60,142 nt of DNA from contig JBKPAF010000052.1 of assembly GCA_046726275.1 (NCBI GenBank), forward strand, positions 1-60,142, read 5' to 3'. Both the position numbers and the translations under genes were made by a program. This document shows positions 26,745 through 34,706 of the stretch, one piece after another. Below the pieces are notes generated by a model. It had not been told where the DNA came from. It made no database searches and saw only the letters and a list, made by a program, of their open reading frames with translations. Source of the stretch: DASXTW01 sp046726275. Its GTDB lineage: Bacteria > Actinomycetota > UBA4738. The first letter of the stretch is position 1, and every line of letters begins with the position of its first letter.

Positions 26745-28114
26745 GCGAGGTGACCGCCGATGGGGGGGCGGGGACGCCCCGAGTGGCCATACTGGGACGC
26801 CAGAACGTCGGGAAGTCAACCCTGGTGAACAGACTGCTCGGTCGGAGGGAGACGATCTCGCACGAGATGCCGGGAGTCACGCGGGATCGAGTCGAACTGT
26901 CCGTGGAGTGGGCCGGACGCACCTTCACCGTGGTCGACACCGGCGGGGTCGGGAGACACCGGTCGGGAATCGAAGCGGACGTCGCTCGTCAGTCGGCTCG
27001 GGCTGCGGAGTCGGCCGATCTCGTGCTGCTCGTGGTGGACGTAACCACGGGGATCACGGACGAGGACGAGGCGCTGGCGCGGGGCCTTCGGAGGTCGCCG
27101 GTGCCTGTTCTGGTCGTCGCCAACAAGGTGGACTCCGAGGCACAGGAGCCGTTGGCCGCGGAGTTTCACGGTCTGGGGTTGGGGGAGCCGCTGGCGGTCT
27201 CGGCCCTGCATGGTCGAGGGACCGGTGAGCTCCTCGACCGCATTCTCCACCTCATCCCGGAAGGAGGAGAACCTCAACTCGAGGATGAGGCTCGGTTTTG
27301 TCTGGTGGGAAGGCCGAACGTCGGCAAGTCCTCCCTGTTCAATCGGCTGGTGAGGGAGGAGCGGGCCATCGTTCACGAGGAGCCCGGTACGACTCGCGAC
27401 GCCGTGGATTCCCTCATCCGGGTCGGGGACAGGACGATCCGGTTCGTGGACACCGCCGGGTTCAGGCCGGCTCGGAAGGCCCGGGGGGTCGAGTACTACG
27501 GCGTGGTTCGGTCGCTGAGAGCCATCGACGCCGCCCACGTGGCCCTCCTCGTCCTCGACGCGACCGAGGGCCTCACCTCCGAGGACAAGCATGTAGCCGC
27601 GAGAGTGGGGGAGGCGGGCAGGGGGTTGGTCGTCACGCTGAACAAGTGGGACCTGGTCCCGACCGAGGACCGAGACGCCAGGTTCGTAGAGCTCCAAGAG
27701 GCTCTCGGGCTCTTTCCAGGAACCCCCGTCATTCGAACGTCGGCGGTGACGGGCCTCGGGGTGAACCGGCTGCTCCCGACGCTCCTCGGTGTGCATGATG
27801 CGTGGAGACGGCGGGTCCCGACGTCAGAGGTCAACCGGGTGCTCGAATCGGCGCAGGCCGCCAATCCGGTCCCCAGGCAAGCCGGGCGGATCCTGTATGC
27901 AACGCAAGTCGATTCAGGGCCGCCTCGGTTCGTGGTGTTCGGAGCGAAGGATCCGGGACCTTCGTACCGGAGGTACCTGGAGAACACGCTCCGCAAGGAG
28001 TTCAAGCTCGGAGGAGTCCCCGTCCGACTGTCCTTCCGGCCCCGGCACCGGCGCAGGAGTTCGGGGGGCACTGGGGGGACCAGGGGTGGACCAAGGTCCC
28101 GCGCCGGCCGGTAG
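26741..28114 (+). CDS. der: Ribosome-assembly GTPase Der (EngA)
   Basis: The protein carries two tandem GTPase domains: RVAILGRQNVGKSTLVNRLLG with DTGGVG, and CLVGRPNVGKSSLFNRLV with DTAGFR and NKWD. A C-terminal KH-like domain follows (GPPRFVVFGAKDPGPSYRRYLENTLRKEFKLGGVPVRLSFRPR). Der acts in maturation of the 50S subunit. At 457 aa it is full length. GTG overlaps the cmk stop, as in the conserved cmk-der pair. Its TAG stop is part of the -10 box of the tRNA gene that follows. Confidence 0.97.
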   Translation: MSEVTADGGAGTPRVAILGRQNVGKSTLVNRLLGRRETISHEMPGVTRDRVELSVEWAGRTFTVVDTGGVGRHRSGIEADVARQSARAAESADLVLLVVDVTTGITDEDEALARGLRRSPVPVLVVANKVDSEAQEPLAAEFHGLGLGEPLAVSALHGRGTGELLDRILHLIPEGGEPQLEDEARFCLVGRPNVGKSSLFNRLVREERAIVHEEPGTTRDAVDSLIRVGDRTIRFVDTAGFRPARKARGVEYYGVVRSLRAIDAAHVALLVLDATEGLTSEDKHVAARVGEAGRGLVVTLNKWDLVPTEDRDARFVELQEALGLFPGTPVIRTSAVTGLGVNRLLPTLLGVHDAWRRRVPTSEVNRVLESAQAANPVPRQAGRILYATQVDSGPPRFVVFGAKDPGPSYRRYLENTLRKEFKLGGVPVRLSFRPRHRRRSSGGTGGTRGGPRSRAGR

Positions 28115-28117
28115 AAT
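28112..28117 (+). promoter_or_regulatory. -10 box of tRNA-Pro gene
   Basis: TAGAAT overlaps the stop codon of der and ends 12 nt before the tRNA 5' end. A TGGACC run upstream could act as -35. Confidence 0.5.
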
Positions 28118-28129
28118 CGGGTGTCAATT

Positions 28130-28204
28130 CGGGCCGTGGCGCAGCTTGGTTAGCGCGCTTGACTGGGGGTCAAGAGGTCGGGAGTTCAAATCTCCCCGGC
28201 CCGA
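28130..28204 (+). tRNA. tRNA-Pro (anticodon GGG)
   Basis: The 75-nt sequence folds into a standard cloverleaf: acceptor stem cgggccg/cggcccg, D stem gcgc/gcgc, anticodon stem cttga/tcaag with loop ctGGGgg, and T stem gggag/ctccc with loop ttcaaat. The discriminator base is A, and CCA is not encoded. Confidence 0.97.
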
Positions 28205-28628
28205 CAAGGGTGAACGGGTTCACCGCAGTGAACTTCTTGACAGATCGGTCGACCGGGAAGCTGGGTAGCGGTCGCATTCTGGCAGGACGAGGCAGCTCTC
28301 GAAGCAAGTTGAGGAAGCGGTCAAGCCGATGCGAACCGATGTGGCAGATGCGATGGGAGGCAAGGTCGTCAGCGTCGAGTCCTACCACTGGTGGCTCAGA
28401 GCTGGTAGGGGCCGGGTCGAGGAACACCTCGAGTTCTGAGCGCAATCCCGATTTGCAGCTGTTCTGCCATTGAGCTACTAAGGCCCTTCGCCGAGTTACT
28501 CGGACTCCGCACCTGGACCGTGAGTTGAGGTCGAGGGCCAGAGTTCCTCGAGGTGAGGGTCCCATCGGTCCGTGATCGAGGATTGCACCTCGCGGCTGGT
28601 ACGCTCCGCGAGAGCGGAGGAGACGGTC
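28205..28628 (+). other. Gene-poor gap after tRNA-Pro
   Basis: No protein gene is credible in these 424 nt. Frames on both strands have no recognisable domain and unusual composition. The gap holds a tRNA-like sequence on the minus strand (28408-28486), and near its 3' end the ggagg ribosome-binding site (28616-28620) of the pgsA-like gene. The rest shows no clear repeat or terminator. Confidence 0.6.
28408..28486 (-). pseudogene. tRNA-like sequence, possible decayed tRNA
   Basis: Read on the minus strand it begins gggccttagtagctcaatggcagaac, a typical tRNA 5' half with D arm. It ends with ggccc, which can pair with the initial gggcc. A 7-bp arm with one bulge closes a 7-nt loop with U at the U33 position and CGG in the anticodon place. 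The T arm is not canonical: there is no TTCRA loop, only a 6-bp hairpin with 4-nt loop, and the D stem has a mismatch. It therefore looks like a relic rather than a working tRNA. Confidence 0.3.
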
Positions 28629-29240
28629 TTGGAGGATGGAGGCGCGAAGGGAGCTCAGGGCTCGCTGGACAGGGTAGCCACGCTCCCGAACGTGCTTTCG
28701 CTCCTCCGGATCCTCCTGATCCCCGTGTTCGTCCTTCTCCTCCTTGGCGATGGGACCGAGGCTGCCGGCCTCGCCCTGCTGGCCGCCGTGGTGGCGACCG
28801 ACTGGGTCGACGGCTACATCGCCCGCCACACCGGACAAGTCTCGAATGTGGGAAAGATCCTCGATCCTGTGGCGGATCGGCTAGCCCTGATCGCCGCCCT
28901 GGTGGCGCTGGTGGTGAGGGACGCCTTCCCGCTGTGGGCGGCACTCCTGGTCATCGCCCGGGACGTGGTGATCCTCCTGGCGGGGGTGGTGCTCTTGGTT
29001 CGGTACCGGATCCGCCTGGACGTCAGGTGGGTTGGGAAGGCGGGGACGTTCGGGCTCATGTGCGCGATCCCCCTGGTGGCCTGGGGGAACTTCGGACTCG
29101 TGTTCCACGACTTCGCGCTGGCGTTCGGGTGGCTGGTCTTCGTCCCCGCCATCGCGCTCTACTACCTGGCCGCCGTGCTGTACGGGGTGGACGTGGTCAG
29201 GGCGCTGCGGGCGACCCGGCCGCGACCTGAGTCCCTATGA
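28629..29240 (+). CDS. pgsA: CDP-diacylglycerol-glycerol-3-phosphate phosphatidyltransferase
   Basis: A 203-residue membrane enzyme with the CDP-alcohol transferase motif DWVDGYIARHTGQVSNVGKILDPVAD and about six TM helices starting TLPNVLSLLRILLIPVFVLL. It should make phosphatidylglycerol phosphate or a related phospholipid; the alcohol substrate is inferred. TTG 28629 is chosen because ggagg (28616-28620) is well spaced; GTG 28572 lacks such a site. The stop overlaps the next ATG. Confidence 0.88.
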   Translation: MEDGGAKGAQGSLDRVATLPNVLSLLRILLIPVFVLLLLGDGTEAAGLALLAAVVATDWVDGYIARHTGQVSNVGKILDPVADRLALIAALVALVVRDAFPLWAALLVIARDVVILLAGVVLLVRYRIRLDVRWVGKAGTFGLMCAIPLVAWGNFGLVFHDFALAFGWLVFVPAIALYYLAAVLYGVDVVRALRATRPRPESL

Positions 29241-31741
29241 TTTCCGCGATGAAGGCGGTCGTCATGGCCGGGGGCCAGGGAACCCGACTCCGGCCGCTCA
29301 CCAGCAACCAGCCGAAGCCAATGCTTCCGATCGTCGGTAGGCCGATGATGGAGCACATCCTCCGGCTGGCTCGCCGGCATGGGATCGACGAGGTCGTGGC
29401 CACCGTCCAGTTCCTGGCGAGCGTCGTGCGGAACTTCTTCGGTGATGGCTCCGACCTCGGCGTTTCCCTTTCCTACGCCACCGAGGAGGAGCCTCTCGGC
29501 ACGGCGGGGAGCGTCAGGAACGCCCGCCCGCTGCTCGACGGGCGAACCCTGGTCCTGTCCGGGGACTCCGTCACCGACGTGGACCTCGGAGAGCTGATCC
29601 GGTTCCACGAGTCTCGGGACGCCGCGGTCACCGTGACCCTCAAGCGCGTTCACGATCCCCTCGAGTTCGGGATCGTCATCGTGAACGAAGAGGGCCGGGT
29701 GGAGCGATTCCTGGAGAAGCCTGGCTGGGGAGACGTCTTCAGCGACACCATCAACACCGGCATCTACGTGCTGGAGGAGGAAGTGCTCGACCTGGTTCCA
29801 GAGGGAGAGGAATTCGACTTCTCCAAGGACCTTTTCCCCCTCCTGCTCGACAAGGGATACCCGATCTTCGGGTACGTCACGGAGAGTTACTGGACGGACG
29901 TGGGGAACGTGGCCGCCTACATGGAGGCGCATCGCGCGGTCCTCGACCGGGAGGTCGGCGTGGAGATCGGGGGCTTCGAGGTGAAGCCCTCCGTGTGGCT
30001 GGGCGAGGGAGCGGAGCTTGACCCCGACGCGGAGGTGGCCAGCCCCGTGTACGTGGGGGAGAACGCCCGGGTCGAGGCCGGGGCGACGCTCCGAGAGCAC
30101 ACGGTGCTGGGGCGAGGGAGCTCGATCCGATCGGGCGCCTTCCTGCACCGGTGCGTCGTTCACGACTACGTCTACGTGGGCCCGTCGGCGAGCCTGCGGG
30201 GTTGTGTGGTGGGCAAGAACTCGGACATCAAGCACGGGGCGAAGCTGGAAGAAGGCGTGGTCGTGGCGGACGAGTGCCATATCGGTGACGGGGCAGTCCT
30301 CAACCCTCAAGTAAAGGTTTATCCTTTCAAGTCTGTCGATCCCGGGGCGATCGTGTCCAAGTCGATCGTGTGGGAATCGGGCGGAGCACGCGGCCTCTTC
30401 GGAGAACGGGGCATCAGCGGCCTGATCAACGTGGACATCACCCCAGAGATGTCGGTGCGGCTGGCCCTCGCCTTCGCCACGTTGCTTCCCAAAGGGTCGG
30501 TGGTGGTCGCGTCGCGCGATCCCACGAGGAGCGCGCGCATCTTGAAGCGTTCCATGGTGGCCGGGATCAACGCCGGGGGCGTGACCTGCCACGACGTAGA
30601 GCTCGTCCCCGCGCCGGTGGCGAGGTTCTACGCTCGGTCGGCCAGGGCCAGGGGAGGGTTCTCCGTGCGCACGTCGCCGGGAGATCCCTCCTCGGTCGAC
30701 ATCCAGTTCTTCGACGAACACGGGATCGACGTGGGGCCGGGTTTCCAGCGGCAGCTGGAAAGGGCGTATTTCCGGGACGACCTGCGCAGGGTCTTCCATC
30801 ACGACATCGGTGAGCTGGAGCTCCCGGCTCGAGGCCGGGACTACTACGCGATGGGTCTCCTGGACGCGGTGGACCTTGAGGCTTTGCGCGGGCGCGAGAC
30901 CAAGCTGGTTGTGGACTACGGGTTCGGGGCAGCGAGCCTGACGGGACCGCTTGTCCTGGGGCGGATCCGAGGAGACATCTTGGGCGTCAACGCGCTGCTC
31001 GACGAGAAGCGCGTGATCCGGACCCGGGAGCAGAACGATGAGCACCTGGAGAACCTCGCCCGGATCGTGCACTCGAGCGGTGCCGGGCTCGGCGTGCTCA
31101 TCGACGCCACCGGGGAGCGTCTGCACCTGGTCGACGGAGCCGGCCGGATCTTGGACGGGCGAACGGGCCTCTTGACTTTCGTCTCCCTCATGGCGTCCTC
31201 GGGATCGGGCGCGAGGGTGGCGCTACCGGTGGCGACTTCACGCGTGGCGGAAGAGATCGTGTGCTCCCGGGGCGGCGTCGTCGAATGGACACCGATCGCC
31301 CCCGCATCCCTGATGGCGGCGGCCGACCGCAAGGGAATAGCCTTCGCCGGAGATGAGAGTGGCGGATACATCTTTCCGGATTTCCTCCCCGCATACGACG
31401 CGATCATGGCGCTGATGAAGCTGCTCGAGCTTCTAGCTACCGCCAACAGGTCTCTCCGCGAGGTCGTCGACGAGCTTCCTCCCGCCCACATCTCCCGCCA
31501 GGAGATCCCCACGCCGTGGGAGGCCAAGGGAACCGTGATGCGGCGGCTCATCGAGCGCCTGGACGGGGAGCGCGTGGTCACCATCGACGGGGTGAAGGCC
31601 TACCGAGGCGAGGACTGGGTCCTGGTGATCCCGCACCCGCAGGAGCCGGTCGTCCGGGTGTGGGCGGAGGCGGGCTCGCCGGACTCGGCCGACGCCCTGG
31701 CCGCGGAGTTCGTCGCCCTCGTCGAGGAGCTCAGGGCATGA
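29237..31741 (+). CDS. NDP-sugar synthase fused to phosphomannomutase-like domain
   Basis: The protein (834 aa) has three parts. Residues 1-235 are a nucleotidyltransferase (KAVVMAGGQGTRLRPLTSNQPKPMLPI, LSGDSVTDVDL, NTGIYVLEEEVL). Residues 250-375 are left-handed beta-helix hexapeptides. From about 380 there is a phosphohexomutase-like region. The mutase catalytic loop, normally TASHNP, reads RTSPGDPSS here, although a later DESGGYIFPDF loop resembles the sugar-binding motif. It is probably a mannose-1-phosphate guanylyltransferase or similar, with doubtful mutase activity. ATG 29237 overlaps the pgsA stop; ATG 29249 is an alternative. Confidence 0.87.
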   Translation: MISAMKAVVMAGGQGTRLRPLTSNQPKPMLPIVGRPMMEHILRLARRHGIDEVVATVQFLASVVRNFFGDGSDLGVSLSYATEEEPLGTAGSVRNARPLLDGRTLVLSGDSVTDVDLGELIRFHESRDAAVTVTLKRVHDPLEFGIVIVNEEGRVERFLEKPGWGDVFSDTINTGIYVLEEEVLDLVPEGEEFDFSKDLFPLLLDKGYPIFGYVTESYWTDVGNVAAYMEAHRAVLDREVGVEIGGFEVKPSVWLGEGAELDPDAEVASPVYVGENARVEAGATLREHTVLGRGSSIRSGAFLHRCVVHDYVYVGPSASLRGCVVGKNSDIKHGAKLEEGVVVADECHIGDGAVLNPQVKVYPFKSVDPGAIVSKSIVWESGGARGLFGERGISGLINVDITPEMSVRLALAFATLLPKGSVVVASRDPTRSARILKRSMVAGINAGGVTCHDVELVPAPVARFYARSARARGGFSVRTSPGDPSSVDIQFFDEHGIDVGPGFQRQLERAYFRDDLRRVFHHDIGELELPARGRDYYAMGLLDAVDLEALRGRETKLVVDYGFGAASLTGPLVLGRIRGDILGVNALLDEKRVIRTREQNDEHLENLARIVHSSGAGLGVLIDATGERLHLVDGAGRILDGRTGLLTFVSLMASSGSGARVALPVATSRVAEEIVCSRGGVVEWTPIAPASLMAAADRKGIAFAGDESGGYIFPDFLPAYDAIMALMKLLELLATANRSLREVVDELPPAHISRQEIPTPWEAKGTVMRRLIERLDGERVVTIDGVKAYRGEDWVLVIPHPQEPVVRVWAEAGSPDSADALAAEFVALVEELRA

Positions 31742-31751
31742 GAGAGCCTCG

Positions 31752-32957
31752 ATGAGCGACGGGCTGAACGTTGCGTCGCCCGAGGAGGTCCGAGCCGGAA
31801 AGGTCACCGATGTCTATTTCCTCCGCGGCCAGGAGGTCCTGAACGCCGAGGGGGAGAACCCGCACGTCGTCGCGGAGATCCGGGCCAGCAGCCTGCACGG
31901 GGAGTGGGGGTGGGCCGTGTTCGCCGGGCTGGACGAGGTCCTGTGGCTTCTGGAGGGTCGGGAGTCCTCCGGTGGCCGCGGGCTGGACGTTCTGGCCCTC
32001 CGCGAGGGCAGCGTCTTCTACGCGGAAGAGCCGGTCATGGCGGTGGCCGGCCGATATCTCGACTTCGGCATCTTGGAGACCGCCATGCTGGGGCTGATCT
32101 GCCAGGCGAGCGGCGTGGCCACGGCGGCCGCCCGGTGCAAGCTGGCTGCCGGGAGGCGCCCCCTGTACTCGTTCGGTGCCAGGCGCATGCACCCCGCTAT
32201 CGCGCCCATGATCGAGCGCGCCGCCTATCTCGGTGGCTGCGACGGGGTCGCCGCGGTCAAGAGCGCCGAGACGATTGGGCTGGCGCCCGTCGGAACCATG
32301 GCACATGCGCTGGTCCTGCTCCTTGGGGAGGAGCGCGCGTGGCGCGGATTCGACCGGATCATCGACAGCCGGGTCCCGCGGGTGGCGCTGGTCGATACGT
32401 TCCAGGACGAGAAGTTCGGAGCGGTCGCGGCCGCCCTCACGTTGGGAAGACACCTCGCAGCCGTTCGACTTGACACGCCGGCCAGCCGGCGAGGCGACTT
32501 TCCCGCCATCCTCCGGGAGGTCCGGTGGGAGCTCGACGAACGAGGATTCTCCAGCGTGCAGATCTTCGTGTCGGGCGGGATCGATGAGCGAGGCATCCTG
32601 GACCTTAACCTGTTCGCCGATGCCTATGGTGTCGGAACAGCCATCACCAACGCCCCGGTGGTCGATTTCGCCCTGGACATCGTCGAGGTCGATGGGAAGC
32701 CGCGGGCGAAGCGGGGAAAGCTCTCGGGGCGCAAGCATCTGTGGGAGTGCCCCGAATGTGGGAACCGGGGGGTCTCGCCGTGGTCGGCGCGGCTCGGTCA
32801 CTGCCCCCGGTGCGGTCATCGTGTGCGCGAGCTGCTGGAAAGCTGGATCTCCAAGGGAAAGCGCAGGCGCGGCTATCCTTCCCCACACGAGATCCGGGAG
32901 CGGACCCTGGAACAGATCGCCGCCGCCCCTGACCCGTTCGGCCGGCTGGAACGCTGA
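31752..32957 (+). CDS. pncB: Nicotinate phosphoribosyltransferase with C-terminal zinc ribbon
   Basis: The enzyme makes nicotinate mononucleotide for NAD salvage. The core has GKVTDVYFLRG, a type II PRTase barrel with SFGARRMHPAIAPMIERAAYLGGCDG, VALVDTFQDEKFGA, VRLDTPASRRGDF, and IFVSGGIDERGILDL, then GVGTAITNAPVVDFALDIVE. Residues 333-360 form a rubredoxin-like zinc ribbon (CPECGNRG ... CPRCGHR), characteristic of the archaeal-type branch. At 401 aa it is complete. Confidence 0.9.
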   Translation: MSDGLNVASPEEVRAGKVTDVYFLRGQEVLNAEGENPHVVAEIRASSLHGEWGWAVFAGLDEVLWLLEGRESSGGRGLDVLALREGSVFYAEEPVMAVAGRYLDFGILETAMLGLICQASGVATAAARCKLAAGRRPLYSFGARRMHPAIAPMIERAAYLGGCDGVAAVKSAETIGLAPVGTMAHALVLLLGEERAWRGFDRIIDSRVPRVALVDTFQDEKFGAVAAALTLGRHLAAVRLDTPASRRGDFPAILREVRWELDERGFSSVQIFVSGGIDERGILDLNLFADAYGVGTAITNAPVVDFALDIVEVDGKPRAKRGKLSGRKHLWECPECGNRGVSPWSARLGHCPRCGHRVRELLESWISKGKRRRGYPSPHEIRERTLEQIAAAPDPFGRLER

Positions 32958-32969
32958 AGAGGAGGAAGC

Positions 32970-33368
32970 ATGGAGTTCCCCGAGGACGTGAAGTACACGG
33001 AGCAGCACGAATGGGTTCGGATGGAGGGGAGCCGGGCAACGGTCGGGATCACCGACTACGCCCAGGACGCGCTCGGCGACGTCGTCTACGTCGACATCCC
33101 CGAAGTCGGCACCGAGGTCAAGGCCGGGGAGCCCTTCGGAGAGGTGGAATCCACGAAATCCGTCTCCGACATCTTCGCGCCGGTGAGCGGAAAGGTGGGG
33201 GAGCGGAACGCGGCGCTGGTCGAGGCTCCCGAGCTGGTGAACGAGGATCCGTACGGACAGGGATGGATGATCGTGATCGAGGTGTCGGATCCGTCCGAGG
33301 CGGAAGGTCTGCTCGACGCCGCGGCCTACCGCTCGTTCACGGAGAGAGAATCAGGCGAGACGGAGTGA
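32970..33368 (+). CDS. gcvH: Glycine cleavage system H protein
   Basis: The lipoyl carrier of the glycine cleavage complex has KYTEQHEWVRMEGSRATVGITDYAQDALGDVVYVDIPEVG and the lipoylated Lys in FGEVESTKSVSDIFAPVSG. It is 132 aa. A gaggagg site precedes the ATG. The P-protein subunits lie 5.4 kb downstream (38738-41559), and gcvT is not in the window. gcvH immediately before the FHA gene copies the mycobacterial order. Confidence 0.97.
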   Translation: MEFPEDVKYTEQHEWVRMEGSRATVGITDYAQDALGDVVYVDIPEVGTEVKAGEPFGEVESTKSVSDIFAPVSGKVGERNAALVEAPELVNEDPYGQGWMIVIEVSDPSEAEGLLDAAAYRSFTERESGETE

Positions 33369-33440
33369 TCGCCGAGCCGTCCTCCGTCGATTCCTCGGCC
33401 TCATCTTGAACAGACTCTCGACCTCACGAACCGACATCTC

Positions 33441-33470
33441 TTGACCCTATCTTAAAGCTTGAGGTAAATT
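33441..33470 (+). promoter_or_regulatory. Sigma70-type promoter of the FHA-protein gene, with dyad
   Basis: TTGACC (33441-33446) and TAAATT (33465-33470) are separated by 18 nt in an unusually AT-rich patch. The spacer holds cttaaagcttgag, a near-palindrome centred on AAGCTT that could bind the MerR-type regulator encoded downstream. The leader is about 50 nt and ends in ggagg before GTG 33529. Confidence 0.6.
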
Positions 33471-33528
33471 GCAGCTTCCTCTCAAGTATCGACCTCCAAC
33501 ACAGGGAGAGGTTCACCGGAGGAAGAGA

Positions 33529-33984
33529 GTGGTCTGTACCAGGTGTGGACACGACAACCCTGAGGATGCGCACTTCTGCGCCAACTGTGGAACTGCCCTA
33601 CAGGAGGAGACCACCGTCAGCTTCAGCCCGATCGAGCTCGAAGAGGAAGGTGCAGAGGAGGCGGGGCTTCCCCAGAGCGAGCTGGAGGCGGGGCAGGCTC
33701 TCCTTGTGGTGAAACGTGGGCCGAACGCCGGGTCGAGGTTCCTCATCGACAAGGACGTGACGACCGCCGGCCGGCACCCGGAGAGCGACATCTTCCTCGA
33801 CGACGTCACCGTCTCCCGTCGGCACGCCGAGTTCCGACGCAAGGACGGGCAGTTCCATGTCCACGACGTGGGCAGCCTGAACGGGACATACGTCAACCGG
33901 CAGAGAGTGGACGAGACCCTGCTCGTCAACGGAGACGAGCTGCAGATCGGCAAGTTCAAGCTGACGTTCTACGCGGGGGAGTAG
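33529..33984 (+). CDS. garA: GarA-like FHA-domain protein with N-terminal zinc ribbon
   Basis: The protein (151 aa) starts with a CxxC..CxxC zinc ribbon (CTRCGHDNPEDAHFCANCG) and has an ETTVSF element (Thr28/Thr29), the kind phosphorylated in mycobacterial GarA. It ends with an FHA domain (TTAGRHPESDIFLDDVTVSRRHAEFRRKDGQFHVHDVGSLNGTYVN). In GarA the FHA domain binds its own phosphorylated tail and controls glutamate metabolism through PknB/PknG. GTG 33529 is set by ggagg at 33518-33522. The neighbours (gcvH, ftsR-like) support the assignment. Confidence 0.88.
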   Translation: MVCTRCGHDNPEDAHFCANCGTALQEETTVSFSPIELEEEGAEEAGLPQSELEAGQALLVVKRGPNAGSRFLIDKDVTTAGRHPESDIFLDDVTVSRRHAEFRRKDGQFHVHDVGSLNGTYVNRQRVDETLLVNGDELQIGKFKLTFYAGE

Positions 33985-33987
33985 ACA

Positions 33988-34689
33988 GTGGCGACGCGCA
34001 ATTACCTTTCCATCGGAGAGATCCTGGTCACGCTCAAGACCGAGTACCCGGACATCACCATCTCCAAGATCCGATTCCTCGAGGGGGAGGGACTGATCGA
34101 TCCGGAGCGCACCCCATCCGGGTACCGCAAGTTTTACGACAAGGACATCCAGCGTCTCAGGACGATCCTTCGCATGCAGAGGGACGAGTACCTCCCGCTC
34201 AAGGTCATCAAGGAACGGCTCGAGCAGAAGGACGAGGAACCAGAGTCGAAGGCGAAGGCCGCCGCCCCGGAACCCGGAGACGAGGAGCTGGTGAGCCCGC
34301 CGACCGGTCTCCACATGTCGGTGGAGGAGCTTTCCGCGGCGACGGGAGTGGACCGGAATCGAATCCGCGAGCTCGAATCGTTCGGGATCCTCTGCTCTCA
34401 CGGGTTGAATGGTGAGAACTACTATGACGGCGACGACTTCGTCGTCCTGTCGATCGCCAAGGACTTCTTCAAGTACGGCATCGAGCCGCGACACCTCACC
34501 ATGTACAGGCACTTCGCCGAGCGCGAGGCCACCTTCTTCGAGTCGATCGTGATGCCCATGCTCCGCCAGCGAAACCCCGACGCTCGCAAGGCCGCGGCAG
34601 AGAACCTGACGGACCTGGCGTCGCTCTCGCGGAAGCTCAAGCAGGCGCTGCTCCGCTCGAACCTCCGGCAGTACATGCAGACCTCCTAG
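33988..34689 (+). CDS. ftsR: MerR-family regulator, FtsR-like
   Basis: A 233-residue regulator with a MerR winged helix at the N-terminus (YLSIGEILVTLKTEYPDITISKIRFLEGEGLIDPERTPSGYRKFYDKDIQRLRTI), a linker rich in E, A and P, then a second helix-turn-helix-like part (MSVEELSAATGVDRNRIRELESFGIL). In corynebacteria the homologue FtsR activates ftsZ, and Rv1828 is its mycobacterial counterpart. GTG start, 3 nt after the FHA gene. Confidence 0.9.
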   Translation: MATRNYLSIGEILVTLKTEYPDITISKIRFLEGEGLIDPERTPSGYRKFYDKDIQRLRTILRMQRDEYLPLKVIKERLEQKDEEPESKAKAAAPEPGDEELVSPPTGLHMSVEELSAATGVDRNRIRELESFGILCSHGLNGENYYDGDDFVVLSIAKDFFKYGIEPRHLTMYRHFAEREATFFESIVMPMLRQRNPDARKAAAENLTDLASLSRKLKQALLRSNLRQYMQTS

Positions 34690-34706
34690 CTCCTGATCCC
34701 GTCGCG

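Noticed and set aside
28170..28838. Open frames on both strands over tRNA-Pro and the following gap
   Set aside because: Their peptides are translations of tRNA and tRNA-like sequence; no independent support.
29162..31126. Minus-strand frame of about 650 codons opposite the NDP-sugar synthase
   Set aside because: It is a shadow of a gene with clear motifs; no domain on this strand.
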